Program-made: the position numbers and the translations under genes
Assembly (NCBI GenBank): GCA_934371505.1
Contig: CAKRNW010000122.1
Span: 1 to 5,620, forward strand
DNA from: an uncultured Lachnospiraceae bacterium
Lineage (GTDB): Bacteria; Bacillota; Clostridia; Lachnospirales; Lachnospiraceae
DNA: 5,620 nucleotides
Reading direction: 5' to 3'
The notes under the pieces: generated by a model
What the model was told of the DNA's origin: nothing
The model's database searches: none
The model's input: only the letters and a program-made list of their open reading frames with translations
Part shown: positions 1 to 5,620 of the stretch, in pieces
Layout: every line of letters begins with the position of its first letter
Numbering within the stretch: position 1 is the stretch's first letter

Positions 1-380
1 CGTTCCAGTCCGTCCAGGGTGGAGGCGCAGAACCGGCATCCCATGCGGCAGCCTACCTGGGAGGAAATGCACACAGAATTTCCATGCTTATACTTCATCC
101 ACACGCTCTCCACCACATTGCCGTCTGCCAGTCCGAACAGGAATTTCTTCGTAGCGTCAATTTGGGACTCCTGCACCTCTACAGTCTGTAACGCGGTATA
201 GCTCCCGTAAGCCCTGCATTTCTCCACCAGGCTTTGGGGAAGGTTGGTCATTTCCGCATAAGAGGCTGCCAGTTTTTTGTGCATCCAGTCGTAAAGCTGG
301 CTGGCGCGGAATTTTTTCTCTCCCTGAAGAACCACCCATTCCTGCAGTTCTCCATAGGTCATTGATTTGATATCCCACAT
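1..380 (-). CDS. rlmN: 23S rRNA / tRNA m2A methyltransferase RlmN, N-terminal part, partial
   Basis: RlmN is a radical-SAM enzyme that places a methyl group on C2 of adenosine 2503 in 23S rRNA, at the peptidyl transferase centre; in E. coli it also modifies A37 of some tRNAs. The window holds the first 126 full codons, after which the gene leaves the left edge. Visible parts are the N-terminal helical domain, including EKKFRASQLYDWMH (21-34), the segment DATKKFLFGLADG (75-87), the VESVWMKY strand (90-97), and the core NSVCISSQVGCRMGCRFC (101-118). Cys111, Cys115 and Cys118 form the CxxxCxxC motif that binds the 4Fe-4S cluster and SAM. The catalytic C-terminal cysteine lies outside. The ATG at 380 follows the transporter stop by 7 bases. 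Cfr is a homologous alternative, but the housekeeping setting favours RlmN. Confidence 0.96.
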   Translation of the reverse strand, partial: MWDIKSMTYGELQEWVVLQGEKKFRASQLYDWMHKKLAASYAEMTNLPQSLVEKCRAYGSYTALQTVEVQESQIDATKKFLFGLADGNVVESVWMKYKHGNSVCISSQVGCRMGCRFCASTLDGLE

Positions 381-387
381 GGTTGTG

Positions 388-1725
388 TTATCTCCAGTTA
401 AACGTAATCATTCCATAGATATAAAGAAAGAGGATGGCGGCAGGCACCAGATACCGGAAAATGGGGCGCATCCAGTTTCTGACTTTGATACCTTTTCCCG
501 CATTCGCCTCTGCCATAAAGTTTTCCCACCCCCAGCCAAAGGAATTGCTGCAAAACAGGGCAAGTACCATGGAACCTAAGGGCAGGATGTTGTTGGATAC
601 CAGAAAATCCCAGAAATCCAGCCAGGTGGAGCCCTCTGCAAAGGGCTGGAAGTGAATCACACTAAAGCCTAAAGCTGTGGTCAGGGATAAGAGGAAGATA
701 CCAATGCCACAGATGAGACTTCCTTTGGGACGGCTCCACCCCGTCAGTTCCCGCACCATTGCCAGTATGTTCTCACACACTGCCAGCACGGTGGACATGG
801 AGGCAAATACCATAAAGAGGAAAAACAGGGTGCCCCACCATCGTCCGCCATTCATGTGATTAAAGACCGTTGCCATGGTATCAAACAAAAGGCTGGGGCC
901 TGCATTCACTTCCAGTCCATAGGTAAAGCAGGCAGGGAACATAATCAGTCCTGCCACGATTGCCACGAAGGAATCCAGAATGATAATGTGGGTGGACTCT
1001 CCCAGCAGAGCTCTGTCCTTATCGATGTAACTGCCGAAAATCGCCATGGAACCCATGCCAACAGACAAGGTAAAGAATGCCTGGTTCATTGCCCCTACAA
1101 TCACCGTACCATTAATCTGACTGAAATCGGGAATCAGATAAAAGGATAATCCCTCCGCCGCTCCCGACAGGGTGAAGCTGTGGATGGCAAGCACTGTCAT
1201 GAGAACCAGCAGTGCGGTCATCATATACTTGGTCACCCGTTCCAGACCGCCCTGTAAATCAAAACAGAGAATCACAAAGGCTGCCACTACCGCTACAAAC
1301 AAATACTTTACATTCACCACCGGATCGGAAATCATACTCACGAAACCAAAATTTTCATTCTGTCCCGTCAGAAATTTCACAAAATAATTGAGTATCCATC
1401 CTGATACCACGGTATAAAATGCCATCAGGGCAATGTTTCCAAACAATGCCACATAACCATGGATATGCCACTTGTGACCCTTTTTCTCCAGCTTCTGATA
1501 CATGTGGATAGGACTTGCCTGTGCCGCCCGTCCCACTGCAAATTCCATGGTCATGACAGGGAGTCCTAACAGAATCAGACAAATCACATAGATCAGTACA
1601 AATCCACCGCCTCCATACTGTCCGCACATCCAGGGAAATTTCCACACATTTCCGCATCCGATGGCACATCCTGCCGAAAGCAGAATAAATCCCAGTCTTG
1701 TTCCCAATCGTTCTCTATTTTCCAT
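388..1725 (-). CDS. Sodium-dependent transporter, NSS/SLC6 family, 11-helix type
   Basis: The product is a cytoplasmic-membrane symporter of the neurotransmitter:sodium symporter family (LeuT, MhsT, Tyt1 relatives), probably importing an amino acid with Na+; the substrate cannot be read from sequence. At 445 residues it shows about eleven hydrophobic helices, near 10-31, 40-64, 88-118, 138-156, 167-186, 205-232, 244-272, 296-324, 335-356, 372-393 and 420-440, as in the shorter bacterial members lacking helix 12. Helix 1 carries AGCAIGCGNVWKFPW (18-32), with Lys29 at the LeuT Arg30 gate position. Tyr104 fits the substrate-contacting tyrosine of helix 3, AFFTLSVGMGS (216-226) is the unwound part of helix 6, and Ala308, Ser311 and Thr312 fit the Na2 site of helix 8. 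It stands between rsmB and rlmN, 61 and 7 bases away, with no obvious link to their functions. Confidence 0.93.
   Translation of the reverse strand: MENRERLGTRLGFILLSAGCAIGCGNVWKFPWMCGQYGGGGFVLIYVICLILLGLPVMTMEFAVGRAAQASPIHMYQKLEKKGHKWHIHGYVALFGNIALMAFYTVVSGWILNYFVKFLTGQNENFGFVSMISDPVVNVKYLFVAVVAAFVILCFDLQGGLERVTKYMMTALLVLMTVLAIHSFTLSGAAEGLSFYLIPDFSQINGTVIVGAMNQAFFTLSVGMGSMAIFGSYIDKDRALLGESTHIIILDSFVAIVAGLIMFPACFTYGLEVNAGPSLLFDTMATVFNHMNGGRWWGTLFFLFMVFASMSTVLAVCENILAMVRELTGWSRPKGSLICGIGIFLLSLTTALGFSVIHFQPFAEGSTWLDFWDFLVSNNILPLGSMVLALFCSNSFGWGWENFMAEANAGKGIKVRNWMRPIFRYLVPAAILFLYIYGMITFNWR
391..395 (-). promoter_or_regulatory. Ribosome binding site of rlmN within the transporter's last codons
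   Basis: GGAGA lies in the codons for the final Trp-Arg of the transporter, directly before its TAA stop, and 10 bases before the rlmN ATG. It supports the start at 380 over the in-frame ATG at 362, which has no comparable site. Confidence 0.75.
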
Positions 1726-1730
1726 TCTCT

Positions 1731-1735
1731 ACCTC
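1731..1735 (-). promoter_or_regulatory. Ribosome binding site of the NSS transporter gene
   Basis: GAGGT lies 5 bases before the ATG at 1725. It is close to the upstream hairpin and supports this start, which also gives the usual short hydrophilic N-terminus before the first membrane helix. Confidence 0.75.
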
Positions 1736-1737
1736 AT

Positions 1738-1761
1738 TTATGGGTGTCCCTGCGCCCATAA
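1738..1761 (-). promoter_or_regulatory. Hairpin in the transporter leader, next to its ribosome binding site
   Basis: An inverted repeat of 7 perfect base pairs, TTATGGG at one arm and CCCATAA at the other, encloses a 10-base loop. Read on the minus strand, the 3' arm ends two bases before the GAGGT ribosome binding site of the transporter. No U-tract follows, so it is not a standard intrinsic terminator; it may shape ribosome access or the mRNA end. A regulatory role is inference. Confidence 0.4.
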
Positions 1762-1773
1762 CCCTCTCTTTAC

Positions 1774-1782
1774 ATTTTATCA
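1774..1782 (-). promoter_or_regulatory. Candidate extended -10 promoter element for the transporter gene
   Basis: TGATAAAAT matches the extended -10 pattern TGnTATAAT with one mismatch in the hexamer. It lies just after the rsmB stop and about 50 bases before the transporter ATG. I see no good -35 hexamer 17 bases upstream, so this is only a candidate; transcription from it would start near 1767 and give a leader of about 40 bases. Confidence 0.3.
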
Positions 1783-1786
1783 TTCT

Positions 1787-3133
1787 TTATGCTTTCTTCC
1801 GCAGTCTTGCCAGGAAAAATCCATCACAGTCATGGACACCCGGAAGAAGCTGTAAATATCCCTGCTCTGTCGTCTGTCCCTGCAGTATTTCCGGCAAGTA
1901 GGGATTGAGACTTTCTGTCTCAAAGCCAAAGTGTTCCGTTAAGTACTTTACCTGTTCCTCATTCTCTGCCTTGTGGATGGTACAGGTACTGTAAATCAAA
2001 AGTCCGCCGGGTTTCACATACCGCCACACCTGATCTAAAATATGTCTCTGTAGTTCCACCACTTCCATCATGCTTTCCGGGGTGATGCGGTATTTGATAT
2101 CCCGTTTCTTACCAATAACCCCCAGACCGGAACAGGGCACATCCGCCAGTACCACATCAAACTGCTCCACGGCTGTCTCGTCGGCTACCGTGGCATCCCA
2201 TGTTTTCACCGTCAGGTTGGTCACTTGTAACCGCTCTGCATTTTCCCGGATCAGTTGGGTTTTATAGTCGGTTACATCCCTGGCTTCCACGGTGCCTGCG
2301 GTGCCGTTGTACTGCTGTCCCGGAACCTTTCCTGCCTCGAAATCCGCGGCGTGGAGGCTTTTTCCTCCCGGTGCCGCGCACACATCCAGTACCTGTTCTC
2401 CACCGGTCAGCCCTGCAATTTCCCCCACCAGCATGGAACTCACATCCTGGACGGTAAACTGTCCTACGCCAAACCCCGGTAGATTCCGCAGATTATCCGT
2501 TCCCCACAGTTGGTATGCATAGGGAAGACAGGGATGCTGTTTTGCTTTCACTTCTCCCGGTTTCCAGGAGGCATCCCGCACCCGTACAGTTACCGGATGT
2601 ACTTCCAGCAACCCCTTCAAAATGGTTGCTGTCTGTTCTGCTCCCTGTTCTTTGGACAGCAGTTCCACGATCCATTCCGGCATGGAATACCGGACGGAAA
2701 GCGCCTGCAGTGGTTTCTTTGCCGGATCGGGGTAGGAAATGGTATCCTTTCCCCGTATCACACTGCGAAGGACGCCGTTGACAAAACCTTTTAAACTGGT
2801 AAATTTGTGTCTGCCCGCCAATTTCACCGCCTCATTACAAACAGCAAAATCCGCGGCCTGCTTCATATAGAGAATCTGATAGACACTCATACGCAGCAGG
2901 CAACGGATGAAGGGCTTCATCTTTCGTACCGGAACCTTGGAAAACTGGTTCAGCACATAATCCAATTCAATGCGCCGCTCCAGTGTTCCCTCGGTCACCC
3001 TTTTCAGGAAAGCCTTATCCCGGCTTTCCATGTAATCATATTTATCCAAGACCTGCCGGATGAGGACATTACTGTATTCCTCGCCCTTTTCCACCGCCAG
3101 CAGAATCTCCAATGCAAGTTCTCTGGTATCCAC
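1787..3133 (-). CDS. rsmB: 16S rRNA m5C967 methyltransferase RsmB
   Basis: RsmB (Sun/Fmu) uses S-adenosylmethionine to methylate C5 of cytosine 967 (E. coli numbering) in 16S rRNA. The 448-residue protein has an N-terminal NusB-like helical RNA-binding domain (about 1-135) and a C-terminal Rossmann methyltransferase domain. Motif I LDVCAAPGGKS at 249-259 binds SAM, RDVTDYK follows at 285-291, PCSGLG at 333-338 carries Cys334, which aids product release, and YSTCT at 381-385 carries Cys384, the expected nucleophile. It ends with the family's DGFFLARL. I chose the GTG at 3133 because the conserved N-terminus (VDTRELALEILL) begins there and AGGAG is 9 bases upstream; an open frame continues to an ATG at 3250, but those 39 extra codons lie in yugP. 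Between motifs I and II is an apparent insertion of roughly ten residues (about 265-280). Confidence 0.95.
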   Translation of the reverse strand: MDTRELALEILLAVEKGEEYSNVLIRQVLDKYDYMESRDKAFLKRVTEGTLERRIELDYVLNQFSKVPVRKMKPFIRCLLRMSVYQILYMKQAADFAVCNEAVKLAGRHKFTSLKGFVNGVLRSVIRGKDTISYPDPAKKPLQALSVRYSMPEWIVELLSKEQGAEQTATILKGLLEVHPVTVRVRDASWKPGEVKAKQHPCLPYAYQLWGTDNLRNLPGFGVGQFTVQDVSSMLVGEIAGLTGGEQVLDVCAAPGGKSLHAADFEAGKVPGQQYNGTAGTVEARDVTDYKTQLIRENAERLQVTNLTVKTWDATVADETAVEQFDVVLADVPCSGLGVIGKKRDIKYRITPESMMEVVELQRHILDQVWRYVKPGGLLIYSTCTIHKAENEEQVKYLTEHFGFETESLNPYLPEILQGQTTEQGYLQLLPGVHDCDGFFLARLRKKA

Positions 3134-3828
3134 TAATCTCTTCTCCTGCTTCCCGCACCGGAAATCATAATCAGACGGAGTAACTGAAGGATGGAGCTTG
3201 CAGCCGCTGCCACATAGGTGAGGGCTGCTGCCTGCAACACCTTTCTGCATTTCACCATCTCGTCTCCCTGGAGCATGCCAAATTTGCGAAGCATCTCCAG
3301 ACCACGGTTGGAAGCATCAAACTCCACGGGAAGGGTCACAAGCTGAAATAAGACGCCAAAGGAGAACACTACCACACCAACGGTTGCCAGAACACTTCCG
3401 TAGCCACCGAAAATCAATCCCAGAATCACAATCCACAAACCGTAACGGCTGCCGATATTGGCAGCAGGCACCAGTTTGGAACGGATTTGTAAGGGGCGGT
3501 ACCCCTGGGCATGCTGAACCGCATGACCGCACTCATGGGCTGCTACTCCCAATGCAGCCACGGAATTGGAGGCATAAACTGCATCGGATAAACGCAGCAC
3601 CTTTGCCGTGGGATCATAATGATCTGTCAGTTCTCCGCGGATATGCTCCACTTTCACATCAAAGATTCCCATATAGTTTAACATTTTCTCAGCTGCCTCT
3701 GCTCCCGTCCATCCCATCAGTGATGCGACTTTTGCATATTTTCTGTAGGTAGACTGTACATTGGCACTGGCAATCATGCAGATAATCGCACCGATCACTA
3801 CCAGAATATAGGTTACATCATAAAACAT
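3133..3828 (-). CDS. yugP: Membrane zinc metallopeptidase, YugP family
   Basis: This is a putative neutral zinc metallopeptidase anchored in the cytoplasmic membrane; its natural substrate is not known to me. Numbering from the favoured start (231 residues, beginning MFYDVTYIL), a hydrophobic helix fills about residues 3-21, the zinc-binding HECGH (an HExxH motif with catalytic Glu) is at 98-102, two hydrophobic segments span about 130-145 and 147-167, the conserved PVEFDASNR follows at 167-175 and probably supplies the third zinc ligand, and a last Ala-rich hydrophobic helix is near 200-223. The in-frame ATG at 3837, three codons upstream, directly touches the AGGAG and is less likely. The stop TAG overlaps the rsmB GTG by one base. 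Association with fmt and rsmB is recurrent in clostridia, but the functional link is unexplained. Confidence 0.92.
   Translation of the reverse strand: MFYDVTYILVVIGAIICMIASANVQSTYRKYAKVASLMGWTGAEAAEKMLNYMGIFDVKVEHIRGELTDHYDPTAKVLRLSDAVYASNSVAALGVAAHECGHAVQHAQGYRPLQIRSKLVPAANIGSRYGLWIVILGLIFGGYGSVLATVGVVVFSFGVLFQLVTLPVEFDASNRGLEMLRKFGMLQGDEMVKCRKVLQAAALTYVAAAASSILQLLRLIMISGAGSRRRD
3143..3147 (-). promoter_or_regulatory. Ribosome binding site of rsmB inside the yugP 3' end
   Basis: AGGAG falls within the last codons of yugP (the Ser-Arg-Arg-Arg-Asp tail) and stands 9 bases before a GTG at 3133. It supports GTG initiation and coupling to yugP termination. Confidence 0.8.
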
Positions 3829-3837
3829 CGCTTTCAT

Positions 3838-3842
3838 CTCCT
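3838..3842 (-). promoter_or_regulatory. Ribosome binding site of yugP that decides its start
   Basis: AGGAG directly abuts the ATG at 3837 with no spacer, so that ATG cannot use it. It lies 9 bases before the in-frame ATG at 3828, which is therefore the likely start. The site overlaps the last of the three tandem stops after fmt. Confidence 0.75.
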
Positions 3843-3846
3843 ATTA

Positions 3847-4782
3847 CTACTGCTCCAGTGTTTCCCCGGTTTCCATATGGACACCCAACAGGAAATCCTT
3901 CACTGCCATCCGTTTCTTTCCTTCTAACTGCACGCTGGTCACCTGAAGCTGTCCCTCTCCGGTCTGCACCGTAAAGGAATCTTTGGCCACCTCCGTGATT
4001 TCACCCGGTTCTCCCTTGGCCTTTTCTGTGGGCAGCGGTTTCGCTTCCCAGATTTTCAACTGTTTGCCATGATAGCGGCAAAAACAGCTGGGCCAGGAAT
4101 TTAACCCCCGAATCTGTCGATCCAGTTCCACTGCGGTTCTGTGAAAATCCAGTTTTCCCATGGACTTTTCAATTTTGCCCACATGGGTTGCCTGGCTCTC
4201 ATCCTGGGGAACCGGTGTCAGTTCTCCCGCCTCAATTTTCGGAAGTGCTTCCACGATCAGTCTTGCCCCTTCTTCCATCAGCTTATCAAACAGGCTGTCT
4301 CCGGTATCGGTGTCCAGGATGGGAACTCTGCTTTGCAACAGAATGTCGCCGTCATCCAGTCCCACCCCCATCTGCATAATGGTAATGCCGGTTTCTTTTT
4401 CCCCGTCCAGAATGGACCACTGAATCGGTGCTGCTCCCCGGTATTTAGGTAACAGGGAGGCATGGATATTTACACAGCCGAAACGGGGCATCTCTAAGAT
4501 TTCTTTGGATAAAAGCTGTCCAAAAGCGGCTACCACAAAGATATCTGCCGGGTAAGCCCTTAACTGTTCCACTGCTTCCGGACGTTTGATGCGCTCCGGC
4601 TGCAGCACCGGAATGCTATGCTGTAACGCCACCTCTTTGACGGGGGGCGGAAGCAGTTTATCACTGCGTCCCTTCGCCTTATCCGGCTGGGTCACCACTG
4701 CCACTACTTCATGTCCGGCTTTTACGATGGCCTCCAATGCTGCCGCCGCAAAATCCGGAGTTCCCATAAAGATTACTTTCAT
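3847..4782 (-). CDS. fmt: Methionyl-tRNA formyltransferase
   Basis: Fmt transfers a formyl group from 10-formyltetrahydrofolate to Met-tRNA(fMet), making the initiator used in bacterial translation. The 311 residues match the family's usual length. The N-terminal Rossmann-like formyltransferase domain starts MKVIFMGTPDFA and holds the signature NIHASLLPKYRGAAPI at 105-120. Asn105, His107 and Asp143 (in GLDDGD) are the expected catalytic triad, one residue lower than E. coli N106, H108 and D144. The segment after about residue 205 is the OB-fold C-terminal domain that contacts tRNA; it contains RGLNSWPS, where most relatives have NPWP. The start is backed by AAGGTGG 7 bases upstream. It lies 12 bases after def and 18 before yugP. 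Its end is marked by three successive in-frame stops, TAG TAA TAG. Confidence 0.97.
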   Translation of the reverse strand: MKVIFMGTPDFAAAALEAIVKAGHEVVAVVTQPDKAKGRSDKLLPPPVKEVALQHSIPVLQPERIKRPEAVEQLRAYPADIFVVAAFGQLLSKEILEMPRFGCVNIHASLLPKYRGAAPIQWSILDGEKETGITIMQMGVGLDDGDILLQSRVPILDTDTGDSLFDKLMEEGARLIVEALPKIEAGELTPVPQDESQATHVGKIEKSMGKLDFHRTAVELDRQIRGLNSWPSCFCRYHGKQLKIWEAKPLPTEKAKGEPGEITEVAKDSFTVQTGEGQLQVTSVQLEGKKRMAVKDFLLGVHMETGETLEQ

Positions 4783-4789
4783 TCTTCTT

Positions 4790-4796
4790 CCACCTT
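4790..4796 (-). promoter_or_regulatory. Ribosome binding site of fmt overlapping the def stop codon
   Basis: The sequence AAGGTGG lies 7 bases before the fmt ATG and shares its first two bases (AA) with the def TAA stop. A ribosome finishing Def therefore ends on the fmt initiation site, which suggests translational coupling of these two enzymes that act in sequence. Confidence 0.8.
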
Positions 4797-5280
4797 ATTC
4801 TTCGCTGTTTTCCATCAGTTCCCGGTTGTCCACCAGATGTCCCTGTACTTTTTCCACATAGAGATGTCCGTCCAGATGATCCAGTTCATGACAGAATGCT
4901 CTCGCAAGAAGCTCTGTACCTTCCAGTTCAATGGGGTTCATGTTGCGGTCCAGCGCCGCAACTTTCACATAGTTGGGTCGGGTCACCATACCGCTTTTTC
5001 CGGGAATACTCAAACATCCCTCATAGCCGGTCTGCTCTCCGTCACTCTCAATAATCCGGGGATTGATTAACACCAGTAAATCCTCACCGGTGGTGTCAAT
5101 GACCACAATCCGCTTTAAAATTCCAACCTGAGGTGCTGCCAGTCCCACACCGTTGGCATCATACAACGTTTCAATCATATCATCGATCAGCTGACTGGTG
5201 CGTTCTGTCATTTCCTTTACTTCTTTACAGGGCTTCTCCAGTACGGCGTCACCCATTTCTCTGATTGTTCTGATTGCCAT
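4795..5280 (-). CDS. def: Peptide deformylase
   Basis: Def is the cytoplasmic metalloenzyme that removes the N-formyl group from the starting methionine of new proteins, undoing the work of Fmt, the next gene. The 161-residue product shows all three family motifs: GVGLAAPQ at residues 44-51 with the active-site Gln51, EGCLS at 87-91 with metal ligand Cys89, and HELDH at 131-135 with metal ligands His131 and His135 and catalytic Glu132. The EGCLSIPG form and compact length fit type 1 deformylases better than the longer Gram-positive type 2 form (inference). I chose the ATG at 5280 (MAIRTIREMGD) because a perfect AGGAGG stands 7 bases upstream and family members begin this way; an extended reading from 5313 adds 11 residues that overlap priA. 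The TAA stop overlaps the fmt ribosome binding site. Confidence 0.97.
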   Translation of the reverse strand: MAIRTIREMGDAVLEKPCKEVKEMTERTSQLIDDMIETLYDANGVGLAAPQVGILKRIVVIDTTGEDLLVLINPRIIESDGEQTGYEGCLSIPGKSGMVTRPNYVKVAALDRNMNPIELEGTELLARAFCHELDHLDGHLYVEKVQGHLVDNRELMENSEE

Positions 5281-5287
5281 GTTTTTT

Positions 5288-5293
5288 CCTCCT
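5288..5293 (-). promoter_or_regulatory. Ribosome binding site of def (AGGAGG)
   Basis: A perfect AGGAGG lies in the 22-base priA-def gap, 7 bases before the ATG at 5280. It fixes the def start there rather than at the in-frame ATG at 5313, which lies inside the end of priA. Confidence 0.9.
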
Positions 5294-5302
5294 ACCGTGA
5301 TG

Positions 5303-5620
5303 CTAATACACATGCATGGGGTCTAAGTCAAATTGAATATTTCTGTTCTGGGAAGGATTTGCCTCCTGCCAGGATTCTATCTGCTCTCTGATCTGTGCAA
5401 GTGTTTCCATCTTCCGGCTTTTTATATAAAACACAAAACGATACACATCATTTACTTTTCCGATGGCTGCCTCGGAAGGTCCTACCAGTATCATATTATG
5501 ACCGGAAAATCGGTTTTTGACAAGTGTTGCCAGCCTTTCTACCGATTCTTTTCCACTTTTTTCATTTCTATCCGAGAGCATCACCGCCATGAGATGTGCC
5601 ATCGGTGGGTACATCATCAG
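5303..5620 (-). CDS. priA: Primosomal protein N' (PriA helicase), C-terminal end, partial
   Basis: PriA is a 3'-to-5' superfamily 2 DNA helicase that recognises stalled or collapsed replication forks and reloads the replisome in the cytoplasm. Only the last 105 codons are present; the gene runs off the right edge, so the helicase motifs and zinc-binding cysteines are not visible. What is visible matches the PriA C-terminal domain: a YPP motif at its start (MMYPPMAHL), a block beginning LVGPSEAAIGKVNDVYRF that corresponds to the family's GP-[A/S]-x-A-P-[I/L]-x-[K/R]-[I/L] segment, and the closing acidic DLDPM motif just before the end. The TAG stop lies 22 bases before the def start. PriA directly upstream of def-fmt is a familiar order in Firmicutes and supports the call. 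Identity rests on this tail and on context. Confidence 0.9.
   Translation of the reverse strand: MMMYPPMAHLMAVMLSDRNEKSGKESVERLATLVKNRFSGHNMILVGPSEAAIGKVNDVYRFVFYIKSRKMETLAQIREQIESWQEANPSQNRNIQFDLDPMHVY

Noticed and set aside
157..378. 73-codon minus-strand open frame starting near the rlmN ATG
   Set aside because: It is a shifted-frame shadow; the rlmN frame from 380 holds the CxxxCxxC motif and a ribosome binding site.
856..1149. 97-codon plus-strand open frame opposite the transporter
   Set aside because: It is His/Gly-rich shadow translation of membrane-helix codons, with no supporting start signal.
1355..1669. 104-codon minus-strand open frame inside the transporter
   Set aside because: It is an out-of-frame reading of the transporter on the same strand; the transporter frame has the family motifs throughout.
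1738..1761. Hairpin considered as an intrinsic terminator after rsmB
   Set aside because: The stem is short and is followed on the minus strand by AUGAGGUAGAGA rather than a run of U; the plus-strand reading also lacks a proper U-tract and has no gene to end.
3384..3752. 122-codon plus-strand open frame opposite yugP
   Set aside because: It lies wholly antisense to a well-supported protease gene, has no recognisable motif or convincing ribosome binding site, and reads as low-complexity Pro/His/Arg-rich shadow sequence.
4711..5070. 119-codon plus-strand open frame across the fmt-def junction
   Set aside because: It is antisense to two genes with complete catalytic motifs, and its translation shows no domain character.
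5281..5313. Longer def start at the ATG at 5313
   Set aside because: It would overlap the end of priA and lacks a well-placed ribosome binding site, while the ATG at 5280 has a perfect AGGAGG at 7 bases.
1..5620. Search for tRNA, riboswitch, T-box, insertion sequence, direct-repeat array or phage signals
   Set aside because: Apart from the 61-base gap, genes are nearly contiguous, leaving no room for such elements, and I saw no repeat arrays or transposase-like motifs.

Overview
The window is a single run of seven protein genes, all on the minus strand and read from the right edge to the left. It looks like chromosomal core DNA from a Gram-positive anaerobe of the Firmicutes, most likely a Lachnospiraceae-type clostridium. 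The reasons are strong AGGAGG-type ribosome binding sites, intermediate GC content, protein variants that resemble that group, and the gene order priA-def-fmt-yugP-rsmB-(insert)-rlmN. The taxonomic guess is an inference from memory of the families, not from a search.

Layout in transcription order: the C-terminal end of the primosomal helicase PriA (right edge, truncated by the window), peptide deformylase (def), methionyl-tRNA formyltransferase (fmt), a membrane zinc metallopeptidase of the YugP family, the 16S rRNA m5C methyltransferase RsmB, an 11-helix sodium-dependent NSS/SLC6-type transporter, and the N-terminal 126 codons of the radical-SAM methyltransferase RlmN (left edge, truncated). 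Gaps are 22, 12, 18, -1 (overlap), 61 and 7 bases. I see no intrinsic terminator, so the whole window can be one transcript, possibly with an internal promoter in the 61-base gap.

The housekeeping genes share a theme. Fmt formylates the initiator Met-tRNA, Def removes the formyl group from the new protein, and RsmB and RlmN methylate ribosomal RNA. PriA restarts stalled replication forks, and YugP is a conserved companion whose substrate is not known. The odd member is the NSS transporter, which sits between rsmB and rlmN, genes I expect to be adjacent. It has its own leader with a candidate extended -10 box and a hairpin beside its ribosome binding site.

I found no RNA genes, mobile elements, CRISPR, phage genes or wholly new system. 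The points worth a second look are the transporter insertion and its leader, the way rlmN translation is tied to the transporter's stop codon, the three consecutive in-frame stops after fmt, and several starts that automatic longest-ORF calling would place wrongly (def, yugP and rsmB).
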